The notes under the pieces: generated by a model | The model's input: only the letters and a program-made list of their open reading frames with translations | The model's database searches: none | What the model was told of the DNA's origin: nothing | Translations under genes and position numbers: made by a program | DNA from: Rhizobium album | GTDB taxonomy: Bacteria > Pseudomonadota > Alphaproteobacteria > Rhizobiales > Rhizobiaceae | NCBI RefSeq assembly: GCF_003122325.1 | Contig: NZ_QFBC01000004.1 | Coordinates: 402,052-466,051, forward strand | Length of the DNA stretch: 64,000 nt | Reading direction: 5' to 3' | In this document: one piece after another, positions 28,362 to 36,817 of the stretch | Layout of the letters: each line of letters begins with the position of its first letter | How positions within the stretch are numbered: position 1 is the first letter of the stretch

Positions 28362-29150
28362 ATGACATCATCCGATATTCTTTCCGGTTTCGCCTCCGCG
28401 CTTCTGTCCGGCGCCGTCAAGGTCGTCGATCTCAGCGCGCCGCTCGGTCCCGATACGCCCGTGCTTTACCTGCCGCCGCAGTTCGGCAAGAACACGCCGA
28501 AGGTGAAGGTCCACACCATTTCCGAATACAACCAGGACGGTCCCTTCTGGGCCTGGAACTGGCTGGAGCTCGGCGAGCACACCGGCACGCATTTCGACGC
28601 GCCCTGTCACTGGATCACCGGCAAGGACAATCCGGAAAACACCACCGACACCATTCCGCCGAAAAACTTCGTGGCGCCGGTCAATGTCATCGACCGCTCC
28701 AAGCAGGTGGCCGCCGACGCGGATTATCTGCTGACGGTCGAGAGTATCAAGGAATGGGAAGCCGAAAACGGCGAGATCGAAGCCGGCAGCTGGGTGCTGT
28801 TGCGCAGCGACTGGTACAAGCGCAACGGCTCGACCGACACCTTCCTGAACGCCGACGAGAACGGCCCGCATTCCCCCGGCCCGACCGCCGAAGCCATCCA
28901 GTACCTGCTGGACAAGGGCATCATCGGCTGGGGTTCGGAGACGGTCGGCACCGATGCCGGTTCCGCCGGCGGCATGAACCCGCCCTTCCCGGCCCACAAC
29001 CTGATGCACAAGGCCAACCGCTACGGCCTCGCCAGCCTGTGCAACCTCGACCAGCTGCCGGCCAAGGGCGCCGTGCTGATCGCCGCGCCGCTGAAATTCG
29101 TCAAGGGCACCGGCTCGCCGGTCCGCGCTCTGGCGATCGTCGCCAACTGA
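28362..29150 (+). CDS. Cyclase-family metal-dependent hydrolase (isatin hydrolase / KynB-like)
   Basis: A 262-residue protein of the PF04199 fold. The metal-binding motif HTGTHFDAPCHW (near residue 77) has the family pattern HxGTHxDxPxH. It begins VKVVDLSAPLGPDTPVLYLPP and contains GWGSETVGTDAG and FPAHNLMHKANRYG. Family members include kynurenine formamidase (about 210 residues) and isatin hydrolase (about 260 residues); the length and Trp-rich motif fit the latter better, by inference. The ATG at 28362 has GGGGAA upstream. First gene of a plus-strand group with flavoprotein B and a MarR regulator. Confidence 0.8.
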   Translation: MTSSDILSGFASALLSGAVKVVDLSAPLGPDTPVLYLPPQFGKNTPKVKVHTISEYNQDGPFWAWNWLELGEHTGTHFDAPCHWITGKDNPENTTDTIPPKNFVAPVNVIDRSKQVAADADYLLTVESIKEWEAENGEIEAGSWVLLRSDWYKRNGSTDTFLNADENGPHSPGPTAEAIQYLLDKGIIGWGSETVGTDAGSAGGMNPPFPAHNLMHKANRYGLASLCNLDQLPAKGAVLIAAPLKFVKGTGSPVRALAIVAN

Positions 29151-29197
29151 TGGACTAAAAACCTCCTCGTCTCGCAGACAGAGGGGTTGCATCTGAA

Positions 29198-29342
29198 ATG
29201 AGAGGGGCCGCTTGCCCCTTCTCCCCAGCGGGGGAAGGTCGCGGCAGTGGGATGAGGGGGTGCCACAAGGGAGAGCCCTAACGTGTCTCACCCCCCTCAT
29301 CCGCCCTTCGGGCCGCCTTCTCCCCGGCGAGGAGAAGGCTAG
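29198..29342. repeat. REP-like palindromic repeat B, composite copy
   Basis: Two oppositely oriented units: GCCCCTTCTCCCCAGCGGGG at 29213 onward and CCTCATCCGCCCTTCGGGCC with CTTCTCCCCGGCGAGGAGAA at 29295-29338. It fills most of the 239-bp gap between the cyclase and flavoprotein B genes and may form a long transcript hairpin between them. Confidence 0.7.
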
Positions 29343-29389
29343 GCCCCGTTCTCTCCCTGCCTAAAAAATTACGCTGAAAGAAGCCTGCC

Positions 29390-30976
29390 ATGAGCACCCA
29401 TGACTACATCATCGTCGGCAGCGGCATCAACGCGCTGGTAGCGGCGGCCGTGCTCGGCAAGAAGGGCAAGAAGGTACTCCTCCTGGAGCGCAACGACCGT
29501 ATCGGCGGCTGCCTGCGCACCGAGGAGATCACCGCGCCGGGCTTCATCCACGACGTGATGGCGACGACGATGGTGCTGTTCCTCACCTCGCCCGCCTATG
29601 GGGCGCTCGGCAAGGATCTGGAGGCTCGCGGGCTGGAATTCGCCCATGCCGACCTGCCCACCGGCGTCCTGCGGCCGGATGGATCGCACATGATCTTCTC
29701 CAAGGACCGGCAGCGCAACATCGCCACCTTCGAGGCGCTGGCCGCCGGCGACGGCGCCGCATTCTCCCGCGAGATGGACAAGCTCGGCGCCGATGCGCCC
29801 TTCCTCTTCTCGCTGCTCGGCGGCGCCCTGTGGTCCGGCAACATCGCCAAGACGATGGCGAAGGAAGCGTGGAGGCGGGGCTTGCGCAATCTCGCCGGCT
29901 GGTTCGGCGAGGCGCTGATGCCGGCGCGTGCGCATCTCGAAAGCACCTACCGGTCCGAAGATATCCAGGCGCTGTGGGCGCCATGGGTGCTGCATTGCGG
30001 CCTCGGTCCGGAAAGCGCCTATTCTGCCGAGATGGTCAAGGTCATCGGTTTTGCCATCGAACTGGCCGGATGCCCGGTCGCCAGGGGCGGTGCCAAAACG
30101 CTGCTTTCCGCCTTCGAAAAACTGATCACCGACAATGGCGGCACCATCCGCACCGGCACCGATGTCGAGGCCCTGATCCAGGGTGCCGGCGGCCGTGCCA
30201 CCGGGGTCCGGCTTGCCGGCGGAGAAACGCTGTCAGCCACAGGCGGGGTCATCGCCTCGGTGACGCCGACCCAACTCTACGGCCGCTTGCTGAAGGACTG
30301 GCCGGCGCCGCCCGCGGAGGTCAACGACGGCGTCAAATCCTTCCGCTACGGCAAGGGCAACATGCAGATCCATTATGCGCTGAATAGCCCGCCGCGCTGG
30401 AAGCACAATGCCGAGCTCGGCCAGGTGGCGCTGCTGCACCTGACCCCCGGCCTCGACGGCGTGTCGCGCGCTGCCAACGAGGCCGAACGCGGCATGCTGC
30501 CCGCCGTGCCGACGATCTGCGTCGGCCAGCCCGCCTCCTTCGATCCGAGCCGGGCACCCGAAGGCAAATCGATCCTCTGGCTGCAGCTTCCCGAAACGCC
30601 GCGCTTCATCAAGGGCGATGCCGCCGGCCAGCTCGACATTCCGGCGGACGGCCGCTGGAACGAGGCGCTGCGGGAAAGCTACGCCGACCGCATCGAGGCG
30701 ATCCTCGAAACCCATATCGACGGGTTCCGGGAAACGGTCATTGCCCGAAAGAGCTATTCGCCGGCGGATCTGGAAACGATGAACATGAACCTTGTCGGCG
30801 GCGATCCCTATGGCGGCTTCTGCGGACTGGACCAGTTTTTCCTGTGGCGGCCATTCAAGTCTTCTGTTAACCACCGCACCCACGTGCCGGGGCTGTATCA
30901 TATTGGCGCATCGACGCATCCGGGACCCGGCCTTGGCGGGGGCTCCGGTTTCCTTCTGGCTTCATCGCTGAAATAA
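29390..30976 (+). CDS. Phytoene-desaturase-like FAD oxidoreductase B
   Basis: A 528-residue flavoprotein. FAD loop YIIVGSGINALVAAAVLGKK at the N-terminus, LLLERNDRIGGCLRTEE next, and the C-terminal FAD-binding YHIGASTHPGPGLGGGSG. The mid region includes KGNMQIHYALNSPPRW. It is a diverged paralogue of flavoprotein A across the cluster. The pair may form a heterodimer or act on successive intermediates; nothing in the sequence decides this. Its stop is 24 bases before the MarR gene. Confidence 0.8.
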   Translation: MSTHDYIIVGSGINALVAAAVLGKKGKKVLLLERNDRIGGCLRTEEITAPGFIHDVMATTMVLFLTSPAYGALGKDLEARGLEFAHADLPTGVLRPDGSHMIFSKDRQRNIATFEALAAGDGAAFSREMDKLGADAPFLFSLLGGALWSGNIAKTMAKEAWRRGLRNLAGWFGEALMPARAHLESTYRSEDIQALWAPWVLHCGLGPESAYSAEMVKVIGFAIELAGCPVARGGAKTLLSAFEKLITDNGGTIRTGTDVEALIQGAGGRATGVRLAGGETLSATGGVIASVTPTQLYGRLLKDWPAPPAEVNDGVKSFRYGKGNMQIHYALNSPPRWKHNAELGQVALLHLTPGLDGVSRAANEAERGMLPAVPTICVGQPASFDPSRAPEGKSILWLQLPETPRFIKGDAAGQLDIPADGRWNEALRESYADRIEAILETHIDGFRETVIARKSYSPADLETMNMNLVGGDPYGGFCGLDQFFLWRPFKSSVNHRTHVPGLYHIGASTHPGPGLGGGSGFLLASSLK

Positions 30977-31000
30977 CGTCACGGAACACGGAAAGGTGTC

Positions 31001-31507
31001 ATGGAGGATCGATTCGCAGGCATGGCGCTGAAGCGCAAGCGGGAGATGACCGAGGCGCGCCCGACCATGGGCGAGATCGGCCTCAACCATTTCGCGCCCT
31101 ACCTGATGAACCGCATCATTTCCCGCTGGAACGCCAACCTGGCGGAAGAGCTGAAGCAGATGGAGATGACCACCGCCAAGATGCGGGCGCTCGCCATCCT
31201 CAGCATCACGCCGTCGGTGACGATCAACGAGCTTTCCGTCTTCGCCGTCACCGAACAGTCGACCATGAGCCGGACGCTGGATTCGCTGGAGGAGCAGGGT
31301 TACATCCGCCGCCAGCCGCGCCCCGAGGACATGCGCATCCGCGACGTGACGATCACCGAGGAGGGGCGCACCATCTTCGAGAAGGTGTGGCCGACGATGT
31401 ATGATTCGCTGTTGAAGATGTTCGACGGCGTCGAGGAGGAAGAATACCGCGCCTTCATCTCGGTGCTGCACCGTATCCTGCATAACATCCGCAAGCACGA
31501 GATCTGA
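31001..31507 (+). CDS. MarR family transcriptional regulator
   Basis: A 168-residue winged-helix regulator. EMTTAKMRALAILSITPSVTINELS, then the recognition helix TEQSTMSRTLDSLEEQGYI, then the wing RRQPRPEDMRIRDVTITEEG. MarR proteins usually repress adjacent catabolic genes and are released by aromatic ligands. Likely controls the cyclase/flavoprotein group; its operator may be the palindromes at 28051-28077. Confidence 0.88.
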   Translation: MEDRFAGMALKRKREMTEARPTMGEIGLNHFAPYLMNRIISRWNANLAEELKQMEMTTAKMRALAILSITPSVTINELSVFAVTEQSTMSRTLDSLEEQGYIRRQPRPEDMRIRDVTITEEGRTIFEKVWPTMYDSLLKMFDGVEEEEYRAFISVLHRILHNIRKHEI

Positions 31508-31515
31508 GGCCGGCT

Positions 31516-32328
31516 TCAGGCGGCCGTCACCGCCTGCTGCAGATCGACCACCGCCTTGACCGGCAGGTGGTCGGAGGCCATACGCGCCAGCGGCGTGTCA
31601 TGCGTCTGGAAGCTGGAAATCAGCCCCTGGCGATTGGCGATGATGCGGTCGAGCGCCAGCAGCGGCAGACCGGAAGGGAAGCTCGGCACCGCCGGCGGCA
31701 TATGCCCGAAGGCGGGATGCAGTGTGTTGAGCGAGGAGCGATCACCGAGACGCCATTCGTTGAGATCGCCGAGCAGCAGCGTCGGCGTTTCGTCGCGGCT
31801 CTTCATCAGTTCGATGATCGTATGCAGCTGCTGTGCCCGGGAACGCCTGAGAAGGCCGAGATGGGCGGCGATGATGCGCAGGCTGCCGCCCTGCTTCAAA
31901 TCGATCTCGACGACGACGGCACCGCGCGGCTCCAGCCCCGGCAGCGTGACCGGGTGGAGGTCGCGCACCACGCCCTGGCGGACGAGCACGACATTGCCGT
32001 GCCAGCCATGCGCCTTGGGAAAACCGGCCGCACCGACCGAGACGAGGCCGGTTTCCCGCTCCAGATGGGCGAGATCGAGCAATCCGGCCCGTTCGCCGAA
32101 CCGCTGGTCGGCCTCCTGCAGGGCGATGACGTCGGCACCGATCTCCTGGATGACGCGCGCGGTACGCTCCGGATCGAAGCGGCGGTCGACGCCGATACAT
32201 TTGTGGACGTTGTAGGAGGCGACGAGCGTGCCGGACGGGGATGTTATCTGCTTGCCATCAGGACGGTTCTTCCTGTTTCGAAGCGCCTCCAGAACGGTGG
32301 AGGAAAGAGTTCCGTTCTTTCTTTGCAT
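31516..32328 (-). CDS. Endonuclease/exonuclease/phosphatase family protein
   Basis: A 270-residue EEP-fold hydrolase. LVASYNVHKCIGVDRRF (Asn), VIALQEAD (metal-binding Glu), AHLGLLRRSRAQQ, LLLGDLNEW (Asp/Asn) and the terminal MASDHLPVKAVV (Asp-His) give a complete catalytic set. Directly downstream of cardiolipin synthase with 16 bases between them, a pairing seen in many proteobacteria; a role in phospholipid or nucleotide phosphodiester cleavage is possible but unproven. Confidence 0.85.
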   Translation of the reverse strand: MQRKNGTLSSTVLEALRNRKNRPDGKQITSPSGTLVASYNVHKCIGVDRRFDPERTARVIQEIGADVIALQEADQRFGERAGLLDLAHLERETGLVSVGAAGFPKAHGWHGNVVLVRQGVVRDLHPVTLPGLEPRGAVVVEIDLKQGGSLRIIAAHLGLLRRSRAQQLHTIIELMKSRDETPTLLLGDLNEWRLGDRSSLNTLHPAFGHMPPAVPSFPSGLPLLALDRIIANRQGLISSFQTHDTPLARMASDHLPVKAVVDLQQAVTAA

Positions 32329-32344
32329 CTCTTCGCCGTTTGCC

Positions 32345-33805
32345 TCAAAGATAGGGCGAGCCCAACCACAGGATGCGGTCGACCAGGCGCCAAAGGAAGG
32401 GCCGCGCCCGCAGGCTTTCCAGCGTTACCGCCTTTGCCGTGCCGATGGCGGCCCCGATCCGGGTATCGATTTCCCTTGCAAAATTGGTGTCGAGCACCTC
32501 GATGTCAACCTCGAAATTGAGCCTGAGCGAGCGGGGGTCGATGTTGGACGAGCCGATATAGGACCACTGTCCGTCGACGGCGAGCAGCTTGGAATGGTCG
32601 AAGGCACCCTCCGCCCGCCAGATCCGGCAATAATGCTTCAGCACCTGGTCGAACTGCCCGGTCATGGCGTGATCGACGAGCATCAGGTTGTTGCGGGCGG
32701 GCACGACGATATCCACCTCGACGCCGCGGCGGGCGGCGGTGACCAGCGCGGTGATCAGTTCGCGGTCCGGCAGGAAATAGGGCGACATGATGCGGATCGT
32801 CCGGCGCGCCACGGAAAAGGCGCCCATCAACACCTTGTGGTTGGTTTCCAGGCTTTTGTCCGGCCCGGTGGCGATCGCCCGCATCAACATCGGCGAGCCG
32901 GCCTCCGAACCCGGTTCGGCGATCGTCCAGCAGGGATCGTCGAGCAGTTCGCCGCTGGCAAAGCGCCAGTCCTCGGCGGCGATGGCGAAAAGATCGGCGA
33001 CGACCGGTCCGGTGAGGCGGAAATGCGTGTCGCGCGCCGCTTCGTCGCCGGCGAACTCCTGCGAAAACCCCTCGCGGATGTTCATGCCGCCGGTAAAGGC
33101 AACCGCGCCGTCGATGATGACGATCTTGCGGTGGGTGCGCAGGTTGGCATAGGGCAGGCGAAGACCCATGATGACATTGCCGTTGAACACCTCGATGGTG
33201 ACGCCGCGCTTTTTCAGATGGCCGAGGATGCTCGGAACCGAATAGCGCGCCCCCACCGCATCGACCAGAACCCGCACGATGACGCCGCGGCGCACGGCGG
33301 CGACCAGTGCTGCGGCAATGCGCAGGCCGATGCGGTCGCGGTCGAAGATATAGGTTTCGAGGATGATGCTGCGTTCCGCCGAGGCGATGGCCGCCTCGAT
33401 GGCGTCATAAGCCTGCAGACCGCCGTCGAGCAGCAAAACGGTGTTGCCCGTCGTCAGCTGGTGGCGGGTTACCCGGTCGGCCAGCGTTTTCAGCGCGGCA
33501 AAACGGTGGCCGAACTTTTGGGCGACCTCTTCATGCACGGCATCGTAGCTGACATAGGGATCGGGGAGATCGGTCCAGGACGGCAGATGATGGGCGGCGA
33601 GCGAGGCACGGCGCATGCGGTTGATGCCGGCAACCGCATAGATCGCCGCGCCGACGAGCGGCGACAGCACGATGACGCCGACCCAGCCGATCGCCGAGCG
33701 GACATCCTCCTTCGTCATGGCCGCATGCACCGCGGCAATCGTTCCGGTCAGCAGCGACAGGGCGCCGAGAATATGCGGCCAATAATTGACGAGAAGATCA
33801 GGCAT
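32345..33805 (-). CDS. cls: Cardiolipin synthase, phospholipase D type
   Basis: A 486-residue inner-membrane enzyme that makes cardiolipin from phosphatidylglycerol. Two N-terminal transmembrane segments (~8-30, ~38-58) precede two PLD domains with HKD motifs HRKIVIIDGAVAFTGG (near residue 227) and HSKLLAVDGQWSYIGSSN (near 405). ClsA-like in layout. Cotranscribed with the EEP gene. The 33806-33985 gap upstream should contain its promoter. Confidence 0.93.
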   Translation of the reverse strand: MPDLLVNYWPHILGALSLLTGTIAAVHAAMTKEDVRSAIGWVGVIVLSPLVGAAIYAVAGINRMRRASLAAHHLPSWTDLPDPYVSYDAVHEEVAQKFGHRFAALKTLADRVTRHQLTTGNTVLLLDGGLQAYDAIEAAIASAERSIILETYIFDRDRIGLRIAAALVAAVRRGVIVRVLVDAVGARYSVPSILGHLKKRGVTIEVFNGNVIMGLRLPYANLRTHRKIVIIDGAVAFTGGMNIREGFSQEFAGDEAARDTHFRLTGPVVADLFAIAAEDWRFASGELLDDPCWTIAEPGSEAGSPMLMRAIATGPDKSLETNHKVLMGAFSVARRTIRIMSPYFLPDRELITALVTAARRGVEVDIVVPARNNLMLVDHAMTGQFDQVLKHYCRIWRAEGAFDHSKLLAVDGQWSYIGSSNIDPRSLRLNFEVDIEVLDTNFAREIDTRIGAAIGTAKAVTLESLRARPFLWRLVDRILWLGSPYL

Positions 33806-33922
33806 GCGCTCAGATATAACCTTTGCCGGCCGCTCTTCAATCGGATCGAAAAGACGCGTCCGCTGCCATACGGTAAATCATCGCCGCCCCGGCCGGCAAG
33901 AGGGCCAGCCGCAGGGGTTTTG

Positions 33923-33968
33923 AAGGCATTCTCGTCCGAAAATGCCTTATCTTTTTGTTTTCAAGGCA
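33923..33968. repeat. Dispersed repeat A, degenerate copy, with hairpin
   Basis: AAGGCATT (33923-33930) and AATGCCTT (33941-33948) form a stem; the following ATCTTTTTGTTTTCA resembles ATCCTTTTGTTTCTA in the copy at 46623-46707. Lies 38 bases after the FadJ-like stop codon and may act as its 3' stem. Confidence 0.45.
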
Positions 33969-33985
33969 GCTGCCGCCGTGAAAGA

Positions 33986-35989
33986 TCAGGCTGCCCCGGC
34001 CTTGGCTGCCGCAGCAAACATCGGCCCGCCACGATAGGCGGGGAAACCGTAGCCGTTGATCATCACCAGGTCGATATCGCTGGCGCGGGCGGCGATACCT
34101 TCGGCAAGAAGCGCCTGACCCTCGTCGGCCATTGCCTTCAGAAGCCGGCTAACGATTTCGTCGGCATCGATGGCGCGCGGCGTCAGGCCCTTGGCGGCAC
34201 GCGACGCCTCGATCAGTTCCGTCACCGCCGGATCGATGGTGCGCTTGCCGTCGACATATCGATACCAGCCGCGGCCGCTCTTCTGGCCGAACCGACCGGC
34301 TTCGCAAAGACGGTCGGGGATATCGACATAACGGGCGGCCGGATCGCGGGTCGCGGCCTGGCGCTTGCGGCGGGCCCAGGCGATCTCCAGTCCGGCGAGG
34401 TCGAAGACGGCGAAGGGACCCATGGCCATGCCGTAGGCTTCCATGGCGGCATCAATATCCTGCGGCAACGCGCCGTCTTCCAGCAAAAATTCCGCCTCGC
34501 GGCGATAGGCGGAGAAGATGCGGTTGCCGATGAACCCTTCGCAGACGCCGGTGACGATCGGCAGCTTGTTGAGCTTGCGGGCGACGGCAAGGCCGGTCGC
34601 CAGCACATCCGGGAGTGTTTTGGCGCCGCGCACCACTTCCAGTAGCTTCATCACATTGGCCGGCGAGAAAAAGTGCAGGCCGAGCACGCGCTCGGGATGC
34701 TGGGTCGCGGCGGCGATCACATCCGGATCGAGATAGCTGGTGTTGGTGGCAAGGATAGCATCGGGACGGACGATGCCGTCGAGCCGCTGGAACAGCAGCG
34801 TCTTGACGTCGAGATCGTCGAACACCGCCTCGATCACCAGATCCGCCTTGGCGAGATTGCCGATATTGCCGCTGACGATCAGCCGCGACAGCCGCTCCGC
34901 CTTGCCCTTGGCATCGATGCGACCGGATTTCAGGTTGCGGTCGAGAAGCGCGGTGATGCGCTCCTTGCCCTTTTCCGCCGCTTCGCTGGTCTGTTCGATG
35001 CCGATTACCGTATAACCGGCATCCAGCGCGGCGACGGCGATGCCGGAGCCCATCAGGCCGGTACCGACCACGCCGATGGTGGAAACGGGCCGCGGCTCGA
35101 CGCCCTCCAGCCCTTCGACCTTGGCCGCGGCACGCTCGGCGAAGAAGACATGCCGGAGGGCGGCAGCCTCTTGCGAATCGCGCAACCGCAGGAACGTGGC
35201 GCGTTCATCCGCGATGCCATCGGCAAAGGCGGCATTTTGCGTCGCCAGCACCAGCCGCACGGCTTCGAGCGGTGATGTCTGGCCTTTTGCCCTGGCGCGG
35301 GCCTTGGCAGCGGCGGCCTCGTTCTCTTCCGCGGTCGATGTGGGAACGGCGAGCTCAGCAGTGCGGCGAAGCGATTTGCCGGCAAGGTCCGCCGCCGCTG
35401 CAACAGCCGCGTCGAGCAGATTTTCCGTTGCAACGGCATCGACGATGCCGAGCGACAGGGCTTCCGCCGCCGGCACCATGCGGCCGGAGGCGATGATGTC
35501 GATGGCGGCAGGAATGCCGGTCAGGCGCGGCAGGCGCTGCGTGCCGCCAGCGCCGGGAACGATGCCGAGCTTGACTTCCGGCAGGCCGAGTTTCGCACCG
35601 GAAGCGGCAATGCGGTGGTGGCAGCCCAGCGCCACTTCCAGCCCGCCGCCGAGGGCAGCCCCGTTCAGCGCCGCCACGACCGGCTTCGAAAACCCTTCGA
35701 GACGGTCGATCACCGCCGGCAGCATCGGTTCGACCGGCGGCTTGCCGAATTCCTTGATATCGGCGCCGCCGATGAAGGTCTTGCCGGCGCCGGTGACGAC
35801 GACGGCGCGGATCTCCGCATCGCCTTCCGCCGCCGCAAGGGCCGCCATCAGCCCGCCGCGCACGTCGGCGGAAAGGGCATTGACCGGCGCATTGTCGATC
35901 GTCACCACCAGCACGCCGGCGGTCTGCATACCGCGGACGGTGCCGGAGAATTCATGGGCGGCAGTGGCGGCGGACTCTGTGTCGGTCAT
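33986..35989 (-). CDS. FadJ-like bifunctional enoyl-CoA hydratase / 3-hydroxyacyl-CoA dehydrogenase
   Basis: A 667-residue fusion. Residues ~20-200 are an enoyl-CoA hydratase with GAGKTFIGGADIKEF and both acid residues in LPEVKLGIVPGAGGTQRLPR; the NAD-binding dehydrogenase starts IGVVGTGLMGSGIAVAALDA near residue 303 and has LGLHFFSPANVMKLLEVV with the catalytic His. Last gene of the ten-gene aromatic-CoA run, so it likely carries out the hydration and oxidation steps of beta-oxidation of the ring-opened acid. No thiolase follows. Confidence 0.92.
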   Translation of the reverse strand: MTDTESAATAAHEFSGTVRGMQTAGVLVVTIDNAPVNALSADVRGGLMAALAAAEGDAEIRAVVVTGAGKTFIGGADIKEFGKPPVEPMLPAVIDRLEGFSKPVVAALNGAALGGGLEVALGCHHRIAASGAKLGLPEVKLGIVPGAGGTQRLPRLTGIPAAIDIIASGRMVPAAEALSLGIVDAVATENLLDAAVAAAADLAGKSLRRTAELAVPTSTAEENEAAAAKARARAKGQTSPLEAVRLVLATQNAAFADGIADERATFLRLRDSQEAAALRHVFFAERAAAKVEGLEGVEPRPVSTIGVVGTGLMGSGIAVAALDAGYTVIGIEQTSEAAEKGKERITALLDRNLKSGRIDAKGKAERLSRLIVSGNIGNLAKADLVIEAVFDDLDVKTLLFQRLDGIVRPDAILATNTSYLDPDVIAAATQHPERVLGLHFFSPANVMKLLEVVRGAKTLPDVLATGLAVARKLNKLPIVTGVCEGFIGNRIFSAYRREAEFLLEDGALPQDIDAAMEAYGMAMGPFAVFDLAGLEIAWARRKRQAATRDPAARYVDIPDRLCEAGRFGQKSGRGWYRYVDGKRTIDPAVTELIEASRAAKGLTPRAIDADEIVSRLLKAMADEGQALLAEGIAARASDIDLVMINGYGFPAYRGGPMFAAAAKAGAA

Positions 35990-36002
35990 AACCCGTTCCT
36001 TT

Positions 36003-36398
36003 TTATTCCGGCACGACGGCCGTTGCCTGGATCTCGATCTTGGCGCGGTCTTCCACCAAAGCGACGACCTGCATCGCCGCCATGGCCGGGAAATTCCGGC
36101 CGATCGTTTCGCGGTACACCTGCCCGAGATTCTTCAGGTTGCCAAGATATTCCGTTTTGTCGGTGAAATACCAGGTCATCGAGGTGATGTGTTCCGGGCC
36201 GGCACCGCCGGCGGCCAGAACCGCCACGACGTTTTTCAACGTCTGGCGCACCTGGTCGATGAAATCGTCGGATTCGAACTGGCATTGTTCGTTCCAGCCG
36301 ATCTGGCCGCCGACGAAGATCACCTTGCCTTGGGCGGCGACCCCGTTTGAATAACCGATGGGTTTCGCCCAACCTTCAGGTTGCAGGATTGTGTGCAT
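36003..36398 (-). CDS. Rid family (YjgF/RidA-like) protein lacking the catalytic arginine
   Basis: A 131-residue Rid-fold protein (GYSNGVAAQGKVIFVGGQIG, KIEIQATAVVPE). In RidA an Arg in NFPAR binds the substrate carboxylate; here the segment is NFPAMAAMQ, with Met106 at that place. It overlaps the end of the thioesterase by 23 bases; the second of two ATGs is preferred because GGAGG lies 6 bases upstream. A Rid-type protein (called putative translation inhibitor at the time) also occurs in the 2-aminobenzoate cluster of Azoarcus evansii. Likely an enamine or imine deaminase on a CoA thioester (inference). Confidence 0.85.
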   Translation of the reverse strand: MHTILQPEGWAKPIGYSNGVAAQGKVIFVGGQIGWNEQCQFESDDFIDQVRQTLKNVVAVLAAGGAGPEHITSMTWYFTDKTEYLGNLKNLGQVYRETIGRNFPAMAAMQVVALVEDRAKIEIQATAVVPE

Positions 36399-36804
36399 CA
36401 TTGGCCTCCAGATGCTGTCTGAGCGCGGCGCGGATATCCTCCGGCCAGGCAATGGATGTGTGCGTCTCGGTCGAGGTCGCGACGACGCGGTGTTTAGCCG
36501 ACCACAACAGCCGGTCGCCGACGCGGATCTCGTGATCCAGGTCGAGCGAGCTGCGGCCGATGGCGCGGACGCGCAGGGTGAAATCGAGCTGGTCGCCGTG
36601 ATAGCCGGGGCTGACGAATGTGAGGTCCAGCCGCACCGTCGGCCAGCTGATCTTCCGCTCGTCGATCATCTGGCGGATCGGCAGGCCGAGGTCGGCGAAA
36701 AAATCCTCCATCACCCCCACCAGAATGTTCAGGTAGGAGGGGAAATAGGCGATGCCCGAAGGATCGCAATCTCCGAAGCGCAGGGGTCTCGTCGTCGCAA
36801 ACAT
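36376..36804 (-). CDS. Acyl-CoA thioesterase, 4-hydroxybenzoyl-CoA thioesterase-like
   Basis: A 142-residue hotdog-fold protein: RPLRFGDCDPSGIAYFPSYL with the catalytic Asp in the DCDPxGIxYxPxY pattern, then HGDQLDFTLRVRAIGRSSLDLDHEI. It probably releases CoA from dead-end aryl- or alicyclic-CoA esters. Lies 13 bases after the glutaryl-CoA dehydrogenase gene and is coupled to the Rid gene by overlap. Confidence 0.86.
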   Translation of the reverse strand: MFATTRPLRFGDCDPSGIAYFPSYLNILVGVMEDFFADLGLPIRQMIDERKISWPTVRLDLTFVSPGYHGDQLDFTLRVRAIGRSSLDLDHEIRVGDRLLWSAKHRVVATSTETHTSIAWPEDIRAALRQHLEANDAHNPAT

Positions 36805-36817
36805 CGGCCTTACGCCC

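Noticed and set aside
26427..30976. Carotenoid biosynthesis cluster because of the two CrtI-like proteins
   Set aside because: No phytoene synthase, cyclase of lycopene type or isoprenoid synthase nearby; the family also contains many non-carotenoid oxidases.
32228..34645. An 805-codon plus-strand frame opposite cls
   Set aside because: Covers cls and part of the FadJ-like gene in antisense; no recognisable motif.
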